A stretch of 64,000 bases of DNA from Gammaproteobacteria bacterium (ex Lamellibrachia satsuma) (GTDB lineage: Bacteria; Pseudomonadota; Gammaproteobacteria; Chromatiales; Chromatiaceae), in assembly GCA_019623805.1 (NCBI GenBank), contig CP053680.1:2768001-2832000 (forward strand), written 5' to 3'. The notes beneath the pieces are model-generated. The model ran no database searches. It saw nothing but the letters and a program-made list of their open reading frames with translations, and was not told the origin of the DNA. Of this stretch, positions 17,096 through 25,845 are shown piece after piece. The position numbers and the translations under genes are program-made. Each line of letters begins with the position of its first letter. Within the stretch, counting starts at the first letter, position 1.

Positions 17096-18037
17096 TTATT
17101 TCTGCAGCGCCTTCGGCAATGAAAAGACCACCTCTTCCCGCTTTCCACTGCCTTCATCCACTTTTGCCGCGCCCCACTGCATGAGTTGATCGGTGACGGT
17201 CTTGACCAGCACCTCCGGTGCCGAGGCTCCAGCGGTTACGCCGATATGCACCTTGCCCTCCAACCAGCTTTTGTCGATATCCTCGGGGCCATCGATCAGA
17301 TAGGCAGGAGTACCATATTTATCGGCAATCTCCCGCAGACGGTTTGAGTTCGAACTGTTGGGCGAGCCTACAACGAGGACCATGTCGCACTGTTCGGCCA
17401 GATCCTTGACCGCATCCTGGCGATTCTGTGTCGCATAGCAGATATCGTTTTTCTTCGGACCGATAATGTTTGAAAAGCGCGCTTGCAGAGCCTCGATGAT
17501 ACGTGCGGTATCGTCCATGGAGAGGGTGGTCTGGGTGACAAAGGCGATCTTGTCCGGCCGGTTGATCTGCAGAGCAGCGACGTCCTCCGGCGTGACCACG
17601 AGGTGGATGTGGGCGTTTTTCTCCTGCTGCAGGCACTGCCCCATCGTGCCTTCGACTTCGGGGTGCCCCCGGTGACCGATCAGGATGACCTCGTAACCCT
17701 CTTTGCAATAGCGGGCAACCTCCAGATGAACCTTGGTTACCAGCGGGCAGGTGGCGTCGAAGATACGCAGATCCCGCGCTTCGGCCTCCTGGCGTACTGC
17801 CTGAGAAACGCCGTGGGCGCTGAAGATAACCGTGTTGTTGTCCGGGATGTCTGAGAGTTCGTCGACAAATATCGCCCCGCGTTTACGCAGACTCTCCACC
17901 ACGAAGCGATTGTGCACCACCTCATGCCGGACGTAGATAGGGGCGCCAAGCAGGTCGAGGGCGCGCTCCACGATTTCAATCGCCCGGTCGACGCCGGCAC
18001 AGAAACCCCGGGGGTTGGCTAGCAGAATGTCTGTCAT
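17096..18037 (-). CDS. ispH: 4-hydroxy-3-methylbut-2-enyl diphosphate reductase
   Basis: Last enzyme of the non-mevalonate isoprenoid pathway, producing IPP and DMAPP. The 313-residue product has the three [4Fe-4S] cysteines at 13 ([12 protein letters not shown]), 97 ([12 protein letters not shown]) and 200 ([10 protein letters not shown]), plus the SAHGVS and [11 protein letters not shown] substrate motifs. Length is normal. The ATG overlaps the fkpB stop (ATGA), so the two are co-translated. The pilE/ispH/fkpB arrangement matches that I recall in Pseudomonas. Confidence 0.98.
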   Translation of the reverse strand: MTDILLANPRGFCAGVDRAIEIVERALDLLGAPIYVRHEVVHNRFVVESLRKRGAIFVDELSDIPDNNTVIFSAHGVSQAVRQEAEARDLRIFDATCPLVTKVHLEVARYCKEGYEVILIGHRGHPEVEGTMGQCLQQEKNAHIHLVVTPEDVAALQINRPDKIAFVTQTTLSMDDTARIIEALQARFSNIIGPKKNDICYATQNRQDAVKDLAEQCDMVLVVGSPNSSNSNRLREIADKYGTPAYLIDGPEDIDKSWLEGKVHIGVTAGASAPEVLVKTVTDQLMQWGAAKVDEGSGKREEVVFSLPKALQK

Positions 18038-18507
18038 GGTCCGTCTGTTGTCTGGGTGGTGACAGGCGGTTGCACATCGAGGATAGAGACACGGAAGGAG
18101 ACCTCCCGTCCCGCCAGTGGATGGTTGAAATCCACCACGACCCGCGTCTCTTCAAGCGTCAGGATAATACCGGCCAGCTCGTCTCCAGCCGGGGTGTTGA
18201 AGGCGACCACCTGGCCGGGTTCCAGCACCATCTCCTGTGGAAAGTCCTCCCGTGGCACGGGGTGAACCTTCTCCTCGTTTCTTGTGCCGAATGCCTGATC
18301 AGCCGTCAGCATCAGGGTCTGCTCCATACCGGGACGCAGGCCATAGAGCGCAAGCTCCAACCCTGCGATGATGCTGCCGTCTCCCATCTTAAAGGTGAGT
18401 GGCTCATCATCATAGGTGGAGATCGCCTCGGTACCGTCTGGCAGGGTCAACGAAAAGTGCATCGTGACACCGCTGCCGGGGATGATTTCCGGTCTCTTCT
18501 CATTCAT
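18034..18507 (-). CDS. fkpB: FKBP-type peptidyl-prolyl isomerase, SlpA/FkpB family
   Basis: A 157-residue SlyD-like prolyl isomerase with the split FKBP core and inserted IF domain: [13 protein letters not shown] at the start, [24 protein letters not shown], then the insert [19 protein letters not shown], and [17 protein letters not shown] at the end. It lacks the His-rich metal tail of SlyD, as expected for FkpB. It is likely a cytoplasmic folding helper; in related bacteria it is also found next to ispH. Confidence 0.94.
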   Translation of the reverse strand: MNEKRPEIIPGSGVTMHFSLTLPDGTEAISTYDDEPLTFKMGDGSIIAGLELALYGLRPGMEQTLMLTADQAFGTRNEEKVHPVPREDFPQEMVLEPGQVVAFNTPAGDELAGIILTLEETRVVVDFNHPLAGREVSFRVSILDVQPPVTTQTTDGP

Positions 18508-18602
18508 TCAGCTGTCTATCTCTTCATACTGATTAAGCAAAATGGGTTGTAACATGATTTCGTATTTCCCATTGCAAGTCGGGAAAGCATAACGGATTTG
18601 CA

Positions 18603-18653
18603 TATAATTTCGTATGGCCTATCATACATCTAATCCATGAAGTTAGATGTATG
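18603..18653 (+). promoter_or_regulatory. TATAAT box with 11-bp inverted repeat
   Basis: A TATAAT hexamer at 18603-18608 is followed 15 bp later by CATACATCTAA (18623-18633) and its exact inverse TTAGATGTATG (18643-18653) around a 9-base loop. The symmetric site lies where transcription would start, upstream of the small gene at 18664, and looks like an operator. No convincing -35 hexamer at the right distance was seen. Confidence 0.4.
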
Positions 18654-18663
18654 GTGTAACATT

Positions 18664-18846
18664 ATGAAATTTAAAAATAAAATAGATAAACCATTCCTGC
18701 CGACCTATGAGGTGCGCGAACTTTCCATGAAAGAGGCATTGCTGATACTGGCTGGGAAGAGGGAAGTGGACCGTCCCACGCTTATTCAGCGCGCGGCAGA
18801 GAGATTGACGGGCGTCTCACGAGTGTCTACGACGATTACGCTGTAA
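18664..18846 (+). CDS. Small hypothetical protein, 60 residues
   Basis: An open frame of 60 residues (basic N-terminus MKFKNKIDKPFLPTYEV, then a helical segment RELSMKEALLILAGKREVD and RAAERLTGVSR). I recognise no family. An in-frame ATG also exists at 18637 inside the inverted repeat. Support is limited to the open frame, plausible composition and the promoter-like sequence upstream. No strong ribosome binding site is visible. It could be spurious. Confidence 0.4.
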   Translation: MKFKNKIDKPFLPTYEVRELSMKEALLILAGKREVDRPTLIQRAAERLTGVSRVSTTITL

Positions 18847-18904
18847 AACCGATAACACGTTGGGTCTGTAGGCCTGATCAAGCACAGTAGATCAGACTTG
18901 GATG

Positions 18905-19051
18905 TCAGCTGAGTAGCTCTTGGGTAACGAAAAGGAAGCCCAGAGCACCGATAAGCACGGCAACGGCGGCATACTGAGCAACGATACAGATTCCCGGCAG
19001 GTCATTGCAGATCTTGCTATAACGGCAGAGCTTGCAGTTTTTCAACTTCAT
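18905..19051 (-). CDS. 48-residue Cys-rich single-span membrane protein
   Basis: A short gene on the minus strand reading MKLKNCKLCRYSKIC... then a Pro-Gly-Ile-Cys and a C-terminal membrane helix (VAQYAAVAVLIGALGFLF). Four cysteines (6, 9, 15, 22) in the first half have a CxxCx5Cx6C spacing that could bind an Fe-S cluster or zinc just inside the membrane. A GAGG lies one base ahead of the ATG, closer than usual. No family name known to me. The cysteine pattern plus transmembrane helix make it more than a chance frame. Confidence 0.65.
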   Translation of the reverse strand: MKLKNCKLCRYSKICNDLPGICIVAQYAAVAVLIGALGFLFVTQELLS

Positions 19052-19359
19052 ACCTCACTAACTGCGGAGGCCGGCCACATTCATCGTGTGTGACCTGGCA
19101 ATACTTCCGGAACCCCGGTGGCTATGCTTGGAAAGCTTCCCTGGAAGCTCATCCAATCCAGTTGGGACGGGATCGTTTCGTCTAGGTATTAACCCTACAT
19201 ACGAAAACAGATTGCCATATTCGCATAATCCCCAATGTTTGAACAAGGGGATTTTGTCACAATTACCAGAAAATTTGTAAGTGCATGGTTTGAAAAGACT
19301 TTCTTGTCAGGTTCTAACGTATTAACATGTGCTTCCCCTAAATCTGCTGGAACCGCATC
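19052..19359. other. Gene-free 308-bp region
   Basis: No convincing gene or repeat was found. Short frames on both strands lack family similarity. It may hold divergent promoters for the Cys-rich small gene and the 19360 gene. Confidence 0.4.
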
Positions 19360-19689
19360 ATGTTAATAGATGGTCCCCTGAAAATCGGTGTACTTGATCA
19401 ACCTGAGATGCCTGGACGTGAGCTGCACTTCACCTTTACCCCGGAGTTTCAGGCGCTGGACCTACAGGCGCAAGTGGCACAGTTTCAGGCGTATCTGCAG
19501 ACCCTGCAGCAGGAGATCCACTCTCTTAAAGACGATGATCAGAATCGGGCGGGCATGTTGATCGTGCAACAGATTGCCGAACAGCTGGTGCCGCATCTGC
19601 AGGGGGGAGATCTGGAGCTTGACGAGACCATCGTGGTGGAGATGGGACGCGACGAATCCAGCCTCTCTTTGATGAATCTTCTTGGCTGA
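19360..19689 (+). CDS. Conserved hypothetical protein, 109 residues
   Basis: A soluble protein with an N-terminal beta-rich part (MLIDGPLKIGVLDQPEMPG) and a long amphipathic helix rich in Gln and Leu (FQALDLQAQVAQFQAYLQTL), possibly a coiled coil. No family recognised. Its stop overlaps the start of the thioredoxin/TPR gene (TGATG), so the two are translationally coupled and probably act together, perhaps in protein folding; this role is inferred only from the neighbour. Confidence 0.75.
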   Translation: MLIDGPLKIGVLDQPEMPGRELHFTFTPEFQALDLQAQVAQFQAYLQTLQQEIHSLKDDDQNRAGMLIVQQIAEQLVPHLQGGDLELDETIVVEMGRDESSLSLMNLLG

Positions 19690-20552
19690 TGGCAGCTGCC
19701 TCATTCATCTTTGAAGGCACCAGCGGGAATTTCGACCGCCTGGTGCTGGAGAATTCGCGCAGAGGTTTGGTTCTGGTCGACTTCTGGGCACCCTGGGTAG
19801 GGCCCTCAATGCGACAAAGGGAGATGCTCAGCAATCTGGCGCAGGAATACGCAGGACGTTTTCTTCTGGTCTCGGTGAATACCGATGAACAGAAACCGTT
19901 GGCGGAGCGTTTCGGCGTGCGCAGCCTGCCGTCGCTCAAATTGTTTAAGAACGGTGAGATGCTTGCTGAGTATCATGGCGTGCAGCCGGAAGCGGATTAT
20001 CCGCGTATTATCGATGAATATGCCGCCAAACTTGTTGATCAGGTCAGCGCCGGGGCGATTGCCGCCTGGCAGGCGGGTGATCCTGACAAGGCGTTGCAGT
20101 TGCTGGCCGAGGCGGCAGTCAGCCAACCGGATAATCTCTCCTATCCGGCGTTGATGGCCAAGATCCTGATGCGTCAGGATCGTATCGATGACGCACACCA
20201 ACTGCTATGCGCCTTGCCGGAGGTGTTTCAGAATGAGTCGCAGATCAGTGGCCTGCTGGCGCACCTCGATTTTCTGCAGACGGCTGCCGGGGCGGATGCA
20301 AAAGCCGATCTTGAGGCCCGCATCACTGCGACACCCGAGGATGCCGAGGCGCGTTACCAGTTAGCGGCGGTCTGTCTGCATGAGGATGAGATCGAGCAGG
20401 CGCTTGAGCATCTGCTGCTGCTTTCGCGACAGGTTCCGGTCTATCGTAACGGCATCGCCCGCAAAGGCATGAAGGCCCTGCTGGACATGCTCGATTCCGC
20501 GGATGAGCGGGTGGCCCGCTACCGAAAAGAGCTCTTCCGCCTCAACTACTAA
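19689..20552 (+). CDS. Cysteine-less thioredoxin-fold/TPR protein (CnoX/YbbN-like)
   Basis: 287 residues: a thioredoxin domain at about 10-110 ([28 protein letters not shown] with the cis-Pro) followed by TPR-like helices ([40 protein letters not shown]). The layout is that of the YbbN/CnoX chaperedoxins, which shield unfolded proteins under oxidative chlorine stress and pass them to GroEL. The active site CxxC is replaced by V37-G-P-S40 and the whole protein appears to lack cysteine, so it cannot do disulfide exchange and is more likely a holdase or scaffold. It is followed 5 bp later by rimO. Confidence 0.85.
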   Translation: MAAASFIFEGTSGNFDRLVLENSRRGLVLVDFWAPWVGPSMRQREMLSNLAQEYAGRFLLVSVNTDEQKPLAERFGVRSLPSLKLFKNGEMLAEYHGVQPEADYPRIIDEYAAKLVDQVSAGAIAAWQAGDPDKALQLLAEAAVSQPDNLSYPALMAKILMRQDRIDDAHQLLCALPEVFQNESQISGLLAHLDFLQTAAGADAKADLEARITATPEDAEARYQLAAVCLHEDEIEQALEHLLLLSRQVPVYRNGIARKGMKALLDMLDSADERVARYRKELFRLNY

Positions 20553-20557
20553 CTATC

Positions 20558-21886
20558 ATGGAATCACCTGCCCCCCGAGTTGGATTCGTCAGTCTTGGAT
20601 GTCCCAAAAACCTGGTGGATTCCGAAAGGATTTTAAGCCGGCTACGGGCCGAGGGGTATGAGATATCACCCTCTTATGACGGTGCTGAACTGGTGGTGGT
20701 CAACACCTGTGGTTTTATCGATGCTGCGGTGGAGGAGTCACTGGATGCCATCGGTGAGGCGCTCAAGGAGAATGGCCGGGTAATCGTCACCGGCTGCCTT
20801 GGCGGGGATGAGAAGCGTATTCGCGATGCTCATCCCCGGGTGCTGGCAGTGACCGGAGCCCACGCCTACGAGGCGGTGATGGATGCGGTGCATGAGGCCT
20901 TGCCGCCGCCTCATGATCCCTTCACCAGCCTGCTGCCCCCGGAGGGGGTGAAACTCACGCCGCGCCACTATGCCTATCTGAAGATCTCGGAGGGCTGCAA
21001 CCACCGCTGTACCTTCTGCATCATTCCGCAACTTCGGGGTGATTTGGTGAGCCGTCCCATCGGCGAGGTTATGTTGGAGGCGGAACGGCTGGTGGAGTCG
21101 GGGGTGCGCGAGTTGCTGGTGGTCTCCCAGGATACCAGTGCCTACGGTGTCGACTTGAAGTATCGTCCCGATTTCTGGAAGGGGCGGCCACTGCAGACCC
21201 GCATCCGGGAGCTGGCTGCTGCGCTTGGTGAATTGCCCGCCTGGGTCCGGCTGCACTATGTCTATCCCTACCCCCATGTGGACCATCTGATCCCCCTGAT
21301 GGCGGAGGGTCATATCCTTCCCTATCTGGATATGCCTCTGCAGCACGCCAATCATCGATTGCTGCAGCTGATGAAACGACCCGCAGCTACCGAGAAGGTC
21401 CTGGACCGGATAATCCGTTGGCGTAGTGAGTGCCCCGATCTTACCCTTCGCAGCACCTTTATCGTCGGTTTTCCCGGGGAGACGGAGGCGGAATTTGAGG
21501 AGCTGCTCGATTTTCTGCGTGTGGCGCAACTGGACCGGGTCGGCTGCTTTGCCTACTCACCGGTGGATGGGGCAACAGCCAACCAGCTTCCGAGCCCGGT
21601 GCCTGAAGCGGTTAAAGAGGCGCGTCGCGTCCGTTTCATGGAGGTACAGCAGGAGATCAGCCGTGAGCGGCTACTGCAGCGGGTCGGTCAGGAGATGATC
21701 GTACTGGTGGACGAGGTGAACGAGAAACAGGTTATTGCCCGCAGTGCGGCTGACGCACCGGAGATCGATGGCCGGGTGGTGATTCCCGGTAGCTGGGAGC
21801 TGGAGTCGGGGGATTTTATTCAGGTTCGGGTGACCGGGGCGACTGCTCATGACCTGAAAGCGGAACCTGTCGATTTCGACGAATAG
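20558..21886 (+). CDS. rimO: Ribosomal protein S12 methylthiotransferase RimO
   Basis: Adds a methylthio group to the conserved Asp of ribosomal protein S12. The 442-residue product has the N-terminal cluster cysteines C15 ([12 protein letters not shown]), C51 (NTCGFID) and C80 (GCLGG), the radical-SAM triad C147/C151/C154 ([13 protein letters not shown]), and a C-terminal TRAM domain from about residue 370. It starts 5 bp after the thioredoxin/TPR gene, forming a three-gene unit with it. Confidence 0.97.
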   Translation: MESPAPRVGFVSLGCPKNLVDSERILSRLRAEGYEISPSYDGAELVVVNTCGFIDAAVEESLDAIGEALKENGRVIVTGCLGGDEKRIRDAHPRVLAVTGAHAYEAVMDAVHEALPPPHDPFTSLLPPEGVKLTPRHYAYLKISEGCNHRCTFCIIPQLRGDLVSRPIGEVMLEAERLVESGVRELLVVSQDTSAYGVDLKYRPDFWKGRPLQTRIRELAAALGELPAWVRLHYVYPYPHVDHLIPLMAEGHILPYLDMPLQHANHRLLQLMKRPAATEKVLDRIIRWRSECPDLTLRSTFIVGFPGETEAEFEELLDFLRVAQLDRVGCFAYSPVDGATANQLPSPVPEAVKEARRVRFMEVQQEISRERLLQRVGQEMIVLVDEVNEKQVIARSAADAPEIDGRVVIPGSWELESGDFIQVRVTGATAHDLKAEPVDFDE

Positions 21887-21893
21887 TCAGCAT

Positions 21894-21965
21894 GGTGCGC
21901 GCGGCGCACCCTACATATTTTCAGGATGGCTGAATATGGCGAACGTAGGGTGTGCTGTGCGCACC
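21894..21965. repeat. GTAGGGTG...CACCCTAC palindromic repeat
   Basis: GGTGCGCGCGGCGCACCCTAC is followed after about 30 bp by GTAGGGTGTGCTGTGCGCACC, its near-inverse. Simpler and related copies are at 24417-24441 and 41373-41441. All sit in gaps after gene ends. REP-like, same class of GTAG-headed elements as the GTCGGGTTA family. Confidence 0.7.
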
Positions 21966-21989
21966 AGAATTGCTTGAATTATTAAATGG

Positions 21990-22190
21990 TCAGAAGGCGT
22001 TACCGCTCGTTTTGCCAAGTTTTTTCAGCATCGTGGCCAGGGGGCAGAAACCGGTGAAAGCGGACTGCAGCAGGTTCAGGCCGACAAAGGCGGTGAAGTA
22101 GAGCCAGTAGGGGTTGTGATAGTGTGAAAGTGCCAGGCTGGCCAGGATGGCAATACCGGCAAAAGCCAGCACGATGCGTTCGATGTTCAT
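21990..22190 (-). CDS. DUF2892 small membrane protein
   Basis: A 66-residue protein with two membrane helices ([18 protein letters not shown] and [19 protein letters not shown]) and the DUF2892 signature [13 protein letters not shown]. The family is often fused or adjacent to rhodanese domains (YgaP) and to sulfide-responsive ArsR regulators, so a sulfur-linked role is plausible in this organism. An AT-rich palindrome that could be its operator lies about 90 bp upstream. Confidence 0.9.
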   Translation of the reverse strand: MNIERIVLAFAGIAILASLALSHYHNPYWLYFTAFVGLNLLQSAFTGFCPLATMLKKLGKTSGNAF

Positions 22191-22279
22191 AGGTTTGCCT
22201 CTAAACTATATATAGGGTGCCGGATTCAAAACCCGCTGGAATCCAAATTTAACGGCGTCATTCGCCGGGATAAAGTAAG

Positions 22280-22299
22280 ATATTAGCATTATCTAATAT
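22280..22299. promoter_or_regulatory. ATATTAG-N6-CTAATAT operator-like palindrome
   Basis: A perfect 7-bp inverted repeat in the divergent region between the DUF2892 gene and the kinase-like gene. AT-rich symmetric sites of this kind are bound by ArsR/SmtB-family repressors such as BigR, which regulate DUF2892-type genes in other bacteria. The regulator itself is not in the window, so the assignment is inference. Confidence 0.45.
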
Positions 22300-22322
22300 T
22301 TAGTCAAGGACAAGTTTTTTGA

Positions 22323-23921
22323 ATGGGTGATCTCATGGCGCAGCAGCAGAGCCTGATTTCTGCACTTCAGCGTGCAGAGGCCTACCCCCACGCGGTGGAT
22401 GAAATCGAACATATCGAAACCCATATCTCCCATCTTCTGCTGGCGGGAGAGTTCGTCTACAAGATCAAAAAACCGGTTGATCTTGGGTTCCTCGATTTTT
22501 CCACCCTGGAAAGGCGGCGTTACTTTTGCGGGGAGGATTTGCGCCTCAACCGGCGGCTTGCCCCGGAACTCTACCTGGATCTGGTCACGATTACCGGACA
22601 TTACGATACGCCAGAGATCGATGGTAAGGGCGAGATACTCGAATATGCCGTAAGGATGCGGCGGTTTCCCCAGTCATCACTGTTTGACCGAACCCTGCCG
22701 GACAGGGATCAGGTGCTTCGCCTGGCCCGCCGGGTCGCCCGTTTTCATGCCGTGATTCCTGTAGCCGACCCGAGGGAGTCTTATGGGGAGCCCCAGTCGG
22801 TGCTGCAACCGATGCTGGAGAATTTCGCCCATATCAAGGCTGCGCTGGATGAGCGGGGGGGGAACGGGAAACTCGCTTCGCTGGAAACCTGGGCCCGAAA
22901 GAGCATGGAGCGGTTGCTGCCTGTTATCCGGCAGCGGCACGAGCAGGGACATATCCGGGAGTGCCACGGTGACATGCATCTCGGCAATATTGCCCGGTTT
23001 CAGGGTCGTATCTGCATCTTCGATGGGATCGAATTCAATCCGCTGCTGCATTGGATCGATACCCTAAGCGATATGGCCTTCCTGCTGATGGATCTCCAAC
23101 ACAAAGGGTTGCAGCGGGAGGCTGCATGCTTTCTCAACGCCTATCTTGAGACCTCCGGGGATTACGACGGGTTGCCGCTGCTGCCGTTCTACCTTGTCTA
23201 CCGTGCCATGGTGCGCGCAAAGGTGACAGCGATTCGTCTGGCCCAATCCGGCCTGAGCAGGGATGAGAGACGTTCCAGTGCAGCGGAGTATGCTGCTTAC
23301 ATCGATCTTGCTTGCCGTCTGAGTCAGGCCACGCAACCTGCCCTGATCATCACTTTTGGGTTCTCCGGGTCCGGCAAGAGTCGGGTTGCAGGCTGGCTGA
23401 CGGAACATCTGCCTGCCATCCAGGTGCGATCGGATGTCGAGCGCAAGCGGCTGTGCGGACTTCTCAAGGACGATTCGGCGGTCTCGGCGCCGGACGAGGG
23501 AATCTATACGCCCAAAGTGACGGAGGCGACCTACACACGTCTGCATGCCATAGCGACTACGGCCATCCAGGCGGGATATACCACGATCATCGATGCCACT
23601 TTTCTCGATGCGGGAGTGCGTGACCGTTTCAGAAAACTGGCGCAAATCCTGGGCTGCCCATTCCTTATTCTGGCTTGTCATGCGCCGGTCGAACTTTTGC
23701 GTCAACGTGTGCAGCAGCGGAACCGGGGGGGGGATGATCCCTCAGATGCGGATCTTGCCGTACTTGATCGCCAATTGAAAAAAAATCAGGCGTTCTCTGT
23801 TGCCGAACACCCTTTTCTGCTTGAATGGGATACTACTGAAACGCCCTCATCCGAGCTGTTGGAACAGATCAGTGTCAGGTTGAATCTGCAGCGCGGTGAA
23901 TGTGCTGAAACGAGAGAGTAA
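22323..23921 (+). CDS. Fused aminoglycoside-phosphotransferase-like/P-loop kinase protein
   Basis: A 532-residue two-domain protein. Residues 1-320 resemble an APH-type kinase with the catalytic HGDMHLGNI and the metal-binding FDGIEF loop; residues 340-520 are a separate P-loop kinase-like domain with GFSGSGKSR near 345. This fusion is common and annotated as a bifunctional phosphotransferase/ATP-binding protein; the substrate is unknown and antibiotic resistance is not implied. The start could be 22323 or ATG 22338; neither has a clear ribosome site. It is divergent from the DUF2892 gene. Confidence 0.88.
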   Translation: MGDLMAQQQSLISALQRAEAYPHAVDEIEHIETHISHLLLAGEFVYKIKKPVDLGFLDFSTLERRRYFCGEDLRLNRRLAPELYLDLVTITGHYDTPEIDGKGEILEYAVRMRRFPQSSLFDRTLPDRDQVLRLARRVARFHAVIPVADPRESYGEPQSVLQPMLENFAHIKAALDERGGNGKLASLETWARKSMERLLPVIRQRHEQGHIRECHGDMHLGNIARFQGRICIFDGIEFNPLLHWIDTLSDMAFLLMDLQHKGLQREAACFLNAYLETSGDYDGLPLLPFYLVYRAMVRAKVTAIRLAQSGLSRDERRSSAAEYAAYIDLACRLSQATQPALIITFGFSGSGKSRVAGWLTEHLPAIQVRSDVERKRLCGLLKDDSAVSAPDEGIYTPKVTEATYTRLHAIATTAIQAGYTTIIDATFLDAGVRDRFRKLAQILGCPFLILACHAPVELLRQRVQQRNRGGDDPSDADLAVLDRQLKKNQAFSVAEHPFLLEWDTTETPSSELLEQISVRLNLQRGECAETRE

Positions 23922-23940
23922 CCATTCAGCATAATTTGAC

Positions 23941-24015
23941 GTAGGTCGGGTTAGATGCGCAGTGGCATAAGCTGGAATTAGGCAAACATTTTATGCGCAT
24001 CGTAACCCGACCTAC
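23941..24015. repeat. GTAGGTCGGGTTA...TAACCCGACCTAC repeat
   Basis: Starts GTAGGTCGGGTTAGATGCGC and ends GCGCATCGTAACCCGACCTAC, inverted copies around a 34-base centre. Its interior (GGCAAACATTTTA.GCGCATCGTAA) is nearly identical to that at 16443-16471. Confidence 0.75.
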
Positions 24016-24077
24016 AGCGAAACTGTTGTATAAATGTGGCGCTGAACAGCCGCCTTAGAGATTGAGTCAATACTGCC

Positions 24078-24392
24078 ATGAAATTCCCCCACCTTCCCAT
24101 CGGTCAGCGTTTTCGTTTCCAGGACAAGCTCTACACCAAGGTTGGTCCACTTACCGCGAGCGAGGAGGGGAGTGGCAACAACCGGCTGATGATGAAATCT
24201 GCGGAGGTCGAGCCGCTTGATATACAGGTTGAAACAAAACCAAAAGGGCCGCGGTCTTTCTCCGAGCAACAGATCAGAACATTGTTTGATCAGACCTGTC
24301 TGGAATTTTCGCAGGCCAACCCCGGTGATGAAACGAAACAGTTGCTTGAGCGCCTCCAGGGAGATTTCTACCGCCGCTTGTCCGGAAGCTGA
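24078..24392 (+). CDS. Conserved hypothetical protein, 104 residues
   Basis: Begins MKFPHLPIGQRFRFQDKLYTKVGPLTA, a pattern seen in small uncharacterised proteins of gammaproteobacteria, with a basic central linker and a helical C-terminus (LFDQTCLEFSQANPG..ETKQLLERLQGDFYRRL). No signal peptide or membrane helix. Flanked on both sides by palindromic repeats, so it is probably monocistronic. Function not known. Confidence 0.7.
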   Translation: MKFPHLPIGQRFRFQDKLYTKVGPLTASEEGSGNNRLMMKSAEVEPLDIQVETKPKGPRSFSEQQIRTLFDQTCLEFSQANPGDETKQLLERLQGDFYRRLSGS

Positions 24393-24416
24393 GTTAATCG
24401 ATGTACTTCCTGTCTG

Positions 24417-24441
24417 GTAGGGTGCGCACGGCGCACCCTAC
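24417..24441. repeat. Minimal GTAGGGTGCGC hairpin repeat
   Basis: GTAGGGTGCGC-ACG-GCGCACCCTAC is a perfect 11-bp inverted repeat with a 3-base loop, lying between convergent gene ends (24392 and 24455). It is the shortest clean unit of the GTAGGGTG family and could also act as a bidirectional transcription barrier. Confidence 0.75.
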
Positions 24442-24454
24442 GTTCTATCGTTGC

Positions 24455-25324
24455 CTAGCTGGCTGCAATCATAAAAACCCCGCCGAGCATTACCGCGCCT
24501 GCCAGCAGATGGCTGCGCAGACCTGTCTCACGAAAAATGAAGGCACCGAAGAGGATGCCGAACAGCAGGCTGGTGCGTTTGACCGCAATCATATAGGCCA
24601 CTTCCACCTGCTCCAGGGCGATGAAGTGGGTGATCAGCATGATCCCCATCAATCCGGCGACACCAAACACGGGCAGCGGTTTGCGCCAGATACGCCGGAT
24701 CGATAGCGGTTTCATCAGCAGCGGCAGCAGTGCGACGCCCACAAGGACGAAATAGAGCGGGCCGAACAGTTCCGGCGCCATGTACTGCATGGCGCCTTTT
24801 CCTCCCACCGCAGTAAAGCTATAGAGAAAGGCAACACTCAGCATGGTGAGGGGGCCGGGGTTGCGGAAGATATGGGTCAGCGGGTTGACCCAGGTGCGCC
24901 ACTCCCGCAATTCAGCCTGATCGAAATTCAACAGCCAAGCCCCTGTTACAACCAGCAGGATGCCCATGAAGCCGTCACCGCTGACCGACTCCCCCAACAG
25001 CAGATAGCCGACGAAGGTGACAAATACCGGGGTGAAGGCCAGATATGGCAGGGTTTGTGACAGAGGGTAGTCCCGGATCGCCCGGATATAGAGCAGCATC
25101 GCCAGGATCTCCAGCGGCACGATGGCGGCTACCCAGCCCCAGAAAACCCAGGGCAGTTCGGGAAAAGGTTGGCTCAACAGCAGCGGCGATACCAGTAGTC
25201 CGGCCAGCGTCAGGCGTACGAAGGCCAGTTCCCGTGCTGAATAGTCGGAGAGTTTTGCTTTGGTCAGGGTGTCTGCGGCGGCGAGGCTGAAGGCGCAGAA
25301 GAGGGTCAGAGGAAACCAGTCCAT
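24455..25324 (-). CDS. EamA-type drug/metabolite transporter
   Basis: A 289-residue inner membrane protein with about ten predicted helices in two EamA halves (start MDWFPLTLFCAFSLAAADTL; second half from about residue 155). Typical motifs include ELAFVRLTLAGLLV and EVAYMIAVKRTSLLFGILFGAFIF at the C-terminal repeat. DMT exporters move small metabolites or amino acids by proton antiport; substrate cannot be told. It lies downstream of the Fur-family gene on the same strand with a 24-bp gap, so it may be controlled with it. Confidence 0.88.
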   Translation of the reverse strand: MDWFPLTLFCAFSLAAADTLTKAKLSDYSARELAFVRLTLAGLLVSPLLLSQPFPELPWVFWGWVAAIVPLEILAMLLYIRAIRDYPLSQTLPYLAFTPVFVTFVGYLLLGESVSGDGFMGILLVVTGAWLLNFDQAELREWRTWVNPLTHIFRNPGPLTMLSVAFLYSFTAVGGKGAMQYMAPELFGPLYFVLVGVALLPLLMKPLSIRRIWRKPLPVFGVAGLMGIMLITHFIALEQVEVAYMIAVKRTSLLFGILFGAFIFRETGLRSHLLAGAVMLGGVFMIAAS

Positions 25325-25348
25325 TGTGGCTGGTTAGCGCACTACTGA

Positions 25349-25801
25349 TTAATAGGATGCGGTGGACTTTTCACGCACCCTAATGACAATATCCACATCT
25401 TCAAGGATGGTGCCCTGAGGAAGATCGCTCTCCACAAAGAAGGGATTCAGACGCTCTTTGACGTCGATCAGATCACCGGTGTCCACATTGTAGAAATGAT
25501 GATGGGGTTGGATATTGGAGTCGTAGAAGGTGCGGGATGAATCGACAAAGATCTCCCGTAACAGCCCCTTCTCTACAAACAGGCCCAGTGTATTGTAGAC
25601 CGTTGCCTTGGAGGCGTAGCTCTGTCCCGATTTCACCCTTTCATGGATCTGGTCGGCGGTCACATGCTGGTGTTTGGCAAAGAGATTTCCGGCAATCGTC
25701 AGACGCTGCTGCGTAGGGTTGATCCCATGCGCCCGCAGTCGCTGCTCCATATCTGCGGAGATGGTTTTTGGGGGCATGGATCCATATGCTTTCTCAATCA
25801 T
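25349..25801 (-). CDS. Fur-family regulator lacking cysteines (Irr/PerR-like)
   Basis: A 150-residue winged-helix repressor: GINPTQQRLTIAGNLF and ASKATVYNTLGLFVEKGLL are the DNA-binding domain, FVDSSRTFYDSNIQPHHHFYNVDTGDLIDV the metal/dimer domain. The three consecutive His resemble the Irr haem/metal motif. No cysteine occurs anywhere, so the structural Cys4 zinc site of Fur, PerR and Zur is absent. It probably senses iron, haem or peroxide. The start could instead be at the Met 9 codons in (MPPKT). A Fur-box-like AT-rich sequence is immediately upstream, suggesting autoregulation. Confidence 0.87.
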   Translation of the reverse strand: MIEKAYGSMPPKTISADMEQRLRAHGINPTQQRLTIAGNLFAKHQHVTADQIHERVKSGQSYASKATVYNTLGLFVEKGLLREIFVDSSRTFYDSNIQPHHHFYNVDTGDLIDVKERLNPFFVESDLPQGTILEDVDIVIRVREKSTASY

Positions 25802-25807
25802 AAAAAC

Positions 25808-25827
25808 AATTATAAATCATTCTCATC
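25808..25827 (-). promoter_or_regulatory. Fur-box-like site upstream of the regulator
   Basis: On the minus strand TGAGAATGATTTATA matches 10 of 14 informative positions of the TGATAAT-N-ATTATCA core, the left half being better than the right. Its position directly before the regulator start fits autoregulation. Match quality is moderate. Confidence 0.35.
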
Positions 25828-25845
25828 AGGAAAAGCGAAAACCGC

